Shown: piece by piece, positions 7,205 to 10,034 of the stretch
Layout: every line of letters starts with the position of its first letter
How positions within the stretch are numbered: position 1 is the first letter of the stretch
From: Deltaproteobacteria bacterium
GTDB taxonomy: Bacteria; Desulfobacterota; Desulfuromonadia; Desulfuromonadales; BM103
Length of the DNA: 10,034 nt
Reading direction: 5' to 3'
NCBI GenBank assembly: GCA_019313105.1
Contig: JAFDBW010000118.1
Span: 1-10,034 of the forward strand
Notes under the pieces: model-generated
The model's input: the letters and a program-made list of their open reading frames with translations, nothing else
Database searches by the model: none
Told to the model about the DNA's origin: nothing
Made by a program: the position numbers and the translations under genes

Positions 7205-7772
7205 TGCTGTCCACCTGTTCGCGAAGATCCTTCATCAGGTCTGGCAGAAGATCTGGCCAGGCCCTCATCAGTCTGCAAGAGAGGGAATTGTCGACGCGGA
7301 TCGTGCCCTCTGCGTTGGTGACTATCAACCCCCCACAGATTGCCTCATCGATGTCAATCGCTGCTGACGCGAATGTCCGACGGGCGAGCTCCAGGTCCTC
7401 CGGGTGCACTTTGACACGCGTCCATTGATATTCCGGAAGCTCCCGAGACAGCGATTGCCACAGTTCCTGGCGGGAGCACTGGATCATTTCACCGAGAACC
7501 CTGTCTACGATTTCCAGCAGGCGCAACTCCATGGCGGCCTCCGCATAAAGCTTGACTTCCGTGGCTCTGGTTTGTGCTTCAAACAGCAAGTTGTTGTGCA
7601 GAGCCGCTTCTTCTGCCTGCAGCGAACGCCGGGTTTCTTCATGCAGATGTTCGAGCTCCGTTTCGATCTCCTTGCGACGACCTTCAACAACCGCTTCGGC
7701 TTGCTCCCAGAATCCACGAGCGTGGGTCTCTCCTTCATGCTGCAGGGCAGTTTTCAGCTCCTTTTCACCCAT
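7173..7772 (-). CDS. atpE: V/A-type ATPase subunit E (peripheral stalk)
   Basis: Subunit E (NtpE) forms the peripheral stalks with a G/H-type helix partner, holding the A3B3 head still while the rotor turns. The 199-residue protein begins with a long, highly charged amphipathic helix (about residues 1-95, rich in E, R, K, Q and A), followed by a globular domain. The family-defining stretch is CGGLIVTNAEGTIRVDNSL (about 145-163), equivalent to the GGxxxxxxDGxIxxDNT motif, then a final helix. The start lies 3 nt after the stop of subunit K, and no strong ribosome site is visible, so translation probably follows from K. No gene for the helical partner lies inside the block. It may be the partial gene at the right edge. 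Confidence 0.9.
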   Translation of the reverse strand: MGEKELKTALQHEGETHARGFWEQAEAVVEGRRKEIETELEHLHEETRRSLQAEEAALHNNLLFEAQTRATEVKLYAEAAMELRLLEIVDRVLGEMIQCSRQELWQSLSRELPEYQWTRVKVHPEDLELARRTFASAAIDIDEAICGGLIVTNAEGTIRVDNSLSCRLMRAWPDLLPDLMKDLREQVDSNATACNDTSV

Positions 7773-7775
7773 GAT

Positions 7776-7991
7776 CTACAACATAAGGAGGATCATCGCG
7801 GCAACCACGAAACCAAGGATTACCATGGTTTCAGGGATAGCAACCAGGATGATGATTGCGCCGGTCAACTCCGGTTTTTCAGCCAGAGTGCCGGCTCCTG
7901 CAGCACCGATCCGCGACTGGGCCCAGGCTGTGGCCAGGGCCGGCAGACCTACGGCGAGTGCGGCGGCAAATGCGATCCAGACTTTTTCCAT
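7776..7991 (-). CDS. atpK: V/A-type ATPase subunit K (c-ring proteolipid)
   Basis: This 71-residue hydrophobic hairpin protein is the rotor-ring proteolipid that carries the translocated ion. Helix 1 spans about residues 4-33 (ending AWAQSRIGAAGAG), a polar loop TLAEKPELTG follows, and helix 2 runs from about 43 to 71 with the ion-binding carboxylate E54 in IPETMVILGF. It is a single-hairpin form, as in F-type and Thermus c subunits, and not the double-hairpin form of Enterococcus NtpK. Q25, E54 and T55 align with Na+ ligands of sodium-translocating rings, discussed in the findings. The frame is open upstream to 8192 inside the I gene, but ATG 7991 is clearly the start: AAGGAGG lies 5 nt before it and the protein then begins just ahead of helix 1. 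The N-terminal helix resembles a signal peptide but is the first ring helix. Confidence 0.93.
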   Translation of the reverse strand: MEKVWIAFAAALAVGLPALATAWAQSRIGAAGAGTLAEKPELTGAIIILVAIPETMVILGFVVAAMILLML

Positions 7992-7996
7992 GTGCA

Positions 7997-8003
7997 CCTC
8001 CTT
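7997..8003 (-). promoter_or_regulatory. Strong ribosome-binding site of the c-ring gene
   Basis: AAGGAGG on the minus strand ends 5 nt before ATG 7991, in the 28-nt gap after subunit I. It is the closest match to the anti-Shine-Dalgarno consensus in the operon. This fits the need for many c subunits per complex and settles the start of the 71-residue protein. Confidence 0.8.
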
Positions 8004-8019
8004 GTTCAATGTCGCCTGT

Positions 8020-9906
8020 TCAGGGGTGACGTTTCTGCCAGGGCTCGAAGCGACGTCCACCCAGGTCGAGAAACTTGCTGAAGAACTCCACGTAATGCAG
8101 ACGTAGTGAATGAACCGTGGGAGCGAAAACCCCCAGCAGCAGGTTGAACGCATGCAGGGTCCCGCCAACCAAGATGCCAACCATGATGTCACCGGTCATG
8201 CCGCCCAGCCGGTTGGCGACTACAGCGAGCAGAATCGAGCTGAAGCCGATTGCCATGATCCGGACGTAGGAAATGATGTTGCCCATGGTTTTAAGCAGTT
8301 CCAGCGGCGCCAGCAGACCCTCGGCGGCGATCAGCACCGGCATCAGGATGCCTACGCCGATCAGCAGCGGCCCTGTGGACAGCCAGGATTGCGGGTAGAA
8401 CCAACCGACCAGGGCCAGCACCATCAGGATCACGGCAACCAGCATGGCCAGCTTGACCAGTGCCTTGCGCGGCTGGTGACGGCGCAGTTCAGTCAGTGCG
8501 CCAAGGGTCATGCCGAGCAGGATGTGTACGACGCCGACCGTCAGCGAAAAGACGATCATCGGCACCACGGCCTTGCCACGATCGAACCAGACCGGGTGCA
8601 AGCCCAGCCAGGTTTTGCCGAGATCGCCAAACAGTTCGCCATAAAGTATTCCGAAAACCAGCGTGTAAAGAGCTGCAATTCCAAGGACTTTACCGATGTC
8701 ACTGGTCAGTTTATGTGCAGGAAAATACTTGGCCAGGAAGAATGCCAGCAGCAGCAGGATCAGGCCGTAGCCGATGTCGCCGAGGATCATGCCGAACAGG
8801 ACAGGGAAAAACAGGCCGATCAGCGGGGTCGGGTCGTAGGATGAATATTTTGGCAGGGGAAGCAGGCGTGACAGGATTTCAAACGGCGCAAAATAGCCTG
8901 GATTGCGCAACATTACCGGAACCTGATCAAGGTCTTCCTCGAGGATTGCCAGTTGCTCAAGTACAACCCGGCCGGAAAAAGAACGGTTCAGGTCGTCTTG
9001 TAAACTGGCGACGTCATGATTGGCCATCCAGCCCTGGACGATAAAGCAGAGCCGGGTGGTGTAGGCTGTCGCTGTCGCACGGTATAGGGCCAGCCGTTCT
9101 TCGAGCCAGACCAGGGCGCGGCGGTAAATCGGCCGCCAACGTCGGGACATGTCCATCAGCCGGCCCTCGAACTGGTTGCATTGGCCCAGCTGCGTCTTCA
9201 ACTTGTCATGCAGAGCCATGATGCGCTGTGGCAGGGGCAGACCGACAAGCTCTTCAGGAAGGGAAAGCTCCGGCACTTTTTCAGCAGTTAAAGCCTGACG
9301 CAGTCCGTCAGCCATCGCTTTGTCTGTCGCAATCAGTCCGATCAGGGTCCCGTCCGTGGTCGTCGTGCTGCTGATATAACACCTTCCCTGGGTGCGCTCC
9401 TGCAGCAGACTGTCCAGATTATGCAGTTGTCGGGAATCACGAATCGTCACGCCGAAAATCTCCAGATTGGAGGTCTTCGGCAGATTCTCAAGCAGGGGTT
9501 CGAGGGCTTCCCAGAAGCTCAGGTCATGCTGGAGGTCTTCAGCATTCCTGCGGCATTCATTAAGACTCCTGACCAGGTCCCTGGCTGTGGCAAGGTGTTG
9601 ATCGACGAGTTCATCGAGCAGGCCCATGACCGGCAATGGCTGCAATGGCGAGATGCCGTTGTTGACTTCTGGGAGAAGCTCCAGGAGATTGGTGACGCGC
9701 TCCTGCAGGCCCTGGAAAAAACTACGCTCCCGCAGTTCATTCTCATCAAGGACCAGGGTCTGCAGTTGCTCATCGTCTACCAGCTCGACACGCTCCAAGA
9801 GTTGAGAGTCCGGCTGAAAGATACCCCGGTTATGCAGGAGATCAAGGGTGCTGAGAAGATCCTGTTTGGGGCCGACGATTTCAACTTTGGCCATGCGGAT
9901 GATCAT
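8020..9906 (-). CDS. atpI: V/A-type ATPase subunit I (membrane stator, a-subunit homologue)
   Basis: Subunit I (NtpI, the 100/116-kDa a-subunit homologue) forms the ion half-channels against the c-ring. It has 628 residues from the chosen start. The N-terminal half (about 1-345) is soluble and has coiled-coil segments (about 55-145 and 225-325), binding the peripheral stalks. The C-terminal half has roughly eight membrane segments from GLFFPVLFGMILGDIGYG (about 364-381) on. The conserved SYVRIMAIGFSS motif carries R549, equivalent to the essential arginine facing the c-ring carboxylate. HSLRLHYVEFFSKF near the end carries R602, matching the second conserved arginine of the family. A GTG at 9912 and an ATG at 9894 are alternatives. 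ATG 9906 is preferred because GGGGGGTG lies just upstream and it gives the usual MIIRMAKVEIVG start. The start overlaps the preceding gene by 26 nt. Confidence 0.95.
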   Translation of the reverse strand: MIIRMAKVEIVGPKQDLLSTLDLLHNRGIFQPDSQLLERVELVDDEQLQTLVLDENELRERSFFQGLQERVTNLLELLPEVNNGISPLQPLPVMGLLDELVDQHLATARDLVRSLNECRRNAEDLQHDLSFWEALEPLLENLPKTSNLEIFGVTIRDSRQLHNLDSLLQERTQGRCYISSTTTTDGTLIGLIATDKAMADGLRQALTAEKVPELSLPEELVGLPLPQRIMALHDKLKTQLGQCNQFEGRLMDMSRRWRPIYRRALVWLEERLALYRATATAYTTRLCFIVQGWMANHDVASLQDDLNRSFSGRVVLEQLAILEEDLDQVPVMLRNPGYFAPFEILSRLLPLPKYSSYDPTPLIGLFFPVLFGMILGDIGYGLILLLLAFFLAKYFPAHKLTSDIGKVLGIAALYTLVFGILYGELFGDLGKTWLGLHPVWFDRGKAVVPMIVFSLTVGVVHILLGMTLGALTELRRHQPRKALVKLAMLVAVILMVLALVGWFYPQSWLSTGPLLIGVGILMPVLIAAEGLLAPLELLKTMGNIISYVRIMAIGFSSILLAVVANRLGGMTGDIMVGILVGGTLHAFNLLLGVFAPTVHSLRLHYVEFFSKFLDLGGRRFEPWQKRHP

Positions 9907-10034
9907 GATCACCCCCCGGCAGTACGCCTGCCAGATGCCGCTTCAAGACCTCTTCTAAGGTGCTATCGTCCAACTTTTCGAGACGTTTGCACCAATCTTT
10001 TGCCGCAGCCTCGAGGCCTGCTGCTTCGCGGTGC
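9881..10034 (-). CDS. Unidentified first visible gene of the ATPase operon, 3' end only
   Basis: Reading the minus strand from the right edge, one frame stays open for 50 codons and ends with TGA at 9883-9881, overlapping the start of subunit I by 26 nt. The other two minus frames close earlier within this stretch. The visible C-terminus is helical and charged (REAAGLEAAAKDWCKRLEKL, then DDSTLEEVLKRHLAGVLPGG) and ends with a histidine-rich DHDHPHGQS tail, which partly reflects the overlap with the next start codons. In Thermus and several archaea the gene before subunit I encodes the G/H helical partner of subunit E, which is otherwise absent here. That identity fits position and composition but is not shown by any motif; an unrelated operon protein is equally possible. 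The GGGGGGTG ribosome site of subunit I lies within this gene. Confidence 0.6.
   Translation of the reverse strand, partial: HREAAGLEAAAKDWCKRLEKLDDSTLEEVLKRHLAGVLPGGDHDHPHGQS

Noticed and set aside
7920..7991. N-terminal signal peptide on subunit K, with an A-x-A-like cleavage site
   Set aside because: The hydrophobic segment is the first ring helix, and cleavage would remove Q25 and half of the hairpin.
7992..8192. Upstream extension of the subunit K frame to 138 codons
   Set aside because: It overlaps the conserved C-terminus of subunit I. The AAGGAGG at 7997-8003 and the normal proteolipid length place the start at 7991.
7404..8844. Plus-strand open frames of 225 codons (7404-8081) and 244 codons (8110-8844) opposite subunits E, K and I
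   Set aside because: Their compositions (Gln/His/Asp-rich, no domains) are mirror images of membrane-protein and helical coding sequence on the minus strand, and the real genes there carry diagnostic motifs.
2443..9906. F-type ATP synthase identity for the ATPase block
   Set aside because: Gene order, the A-specific bulge region, subunits C, D, E, F and I, and the large two-domain I protein are all V/A-type. The shared atp symbols are only nomenclature.
1..10034. CRISPR arrays, transposon ends, tRNA or rRNA genes, prophage genes
   Set aside because: Reading both strands I see no regular direct repeats, no transposase-like frames, and no structural RNA signatures; almost every base is accounted for by metabolic genes.

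Overview
This window reads as ordinary, densely coding bacterial chromosome, moderately GC-rich and with little intergenic DNA. It holds two convergent gene blocks. A split class II ribonucleotide reductase (NrdJa plus NrdJb) and a complete A/V-type ATPase operon suggest a proteobacterium in the broad sense, for example a gammaproteobacterium or a Desulfuromonas-like lineage. This placement is an inference from gene content. There is no rRNA or other strong marker in the window.

Left block, plus strand (1-2409): the 3' part of nrdJa, cut by the left edge, then nrdJb, then a deoxycytidylate (dCMP) deaminase family gene. Together they make a deoxynucleotide-supply cassette. NrdJa/NrdJb reduce ribonucleotides with adenosylcobalamin. 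The deaminase can turn dCMP into dUMP, the precursor of dTMP. Gaps are 14 and 48 nt, so cotranscription is likely.

Right block, minus strand (10034 down to 2443): read 5'->3' this is an unidentified gene cut by the right edge, followed by V/A-type ATPase subunits I, K (c), E, C, F, A, B and D. The order I-K-E-C-F-A-B-D is the classical archaeal/Thermus order. It covers the membrane motor (I, K), the peripheral stalk (E), the central stalk (C, F, D) and the catalytic head (A, B). The genes are separated by very short gaps or overlap, four of them by ATGA-type or slightly longer overlaps. The operon promoter and any G/H peripheral-stalk gene must lie at or beyond the right edge; the partial gene is the obvious candidate for G/H.

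The two blocks converge with only 33 nt between stop codons (2410-2442), and I see no clear terminator there. No stretch longer than 300 bases lacks a gene. I see no tRNA, rRNA, CRISPR array, insertion sequence or prophage gene. The points most worth a second look are the Na+-type ligand pattern in the c subunit, the shortened C-termini of both A and B, the split reductase linked to a dCMP deaminase, and the unrecognised gene at the right edge. I do not see convincing evidence of an undescribed system.
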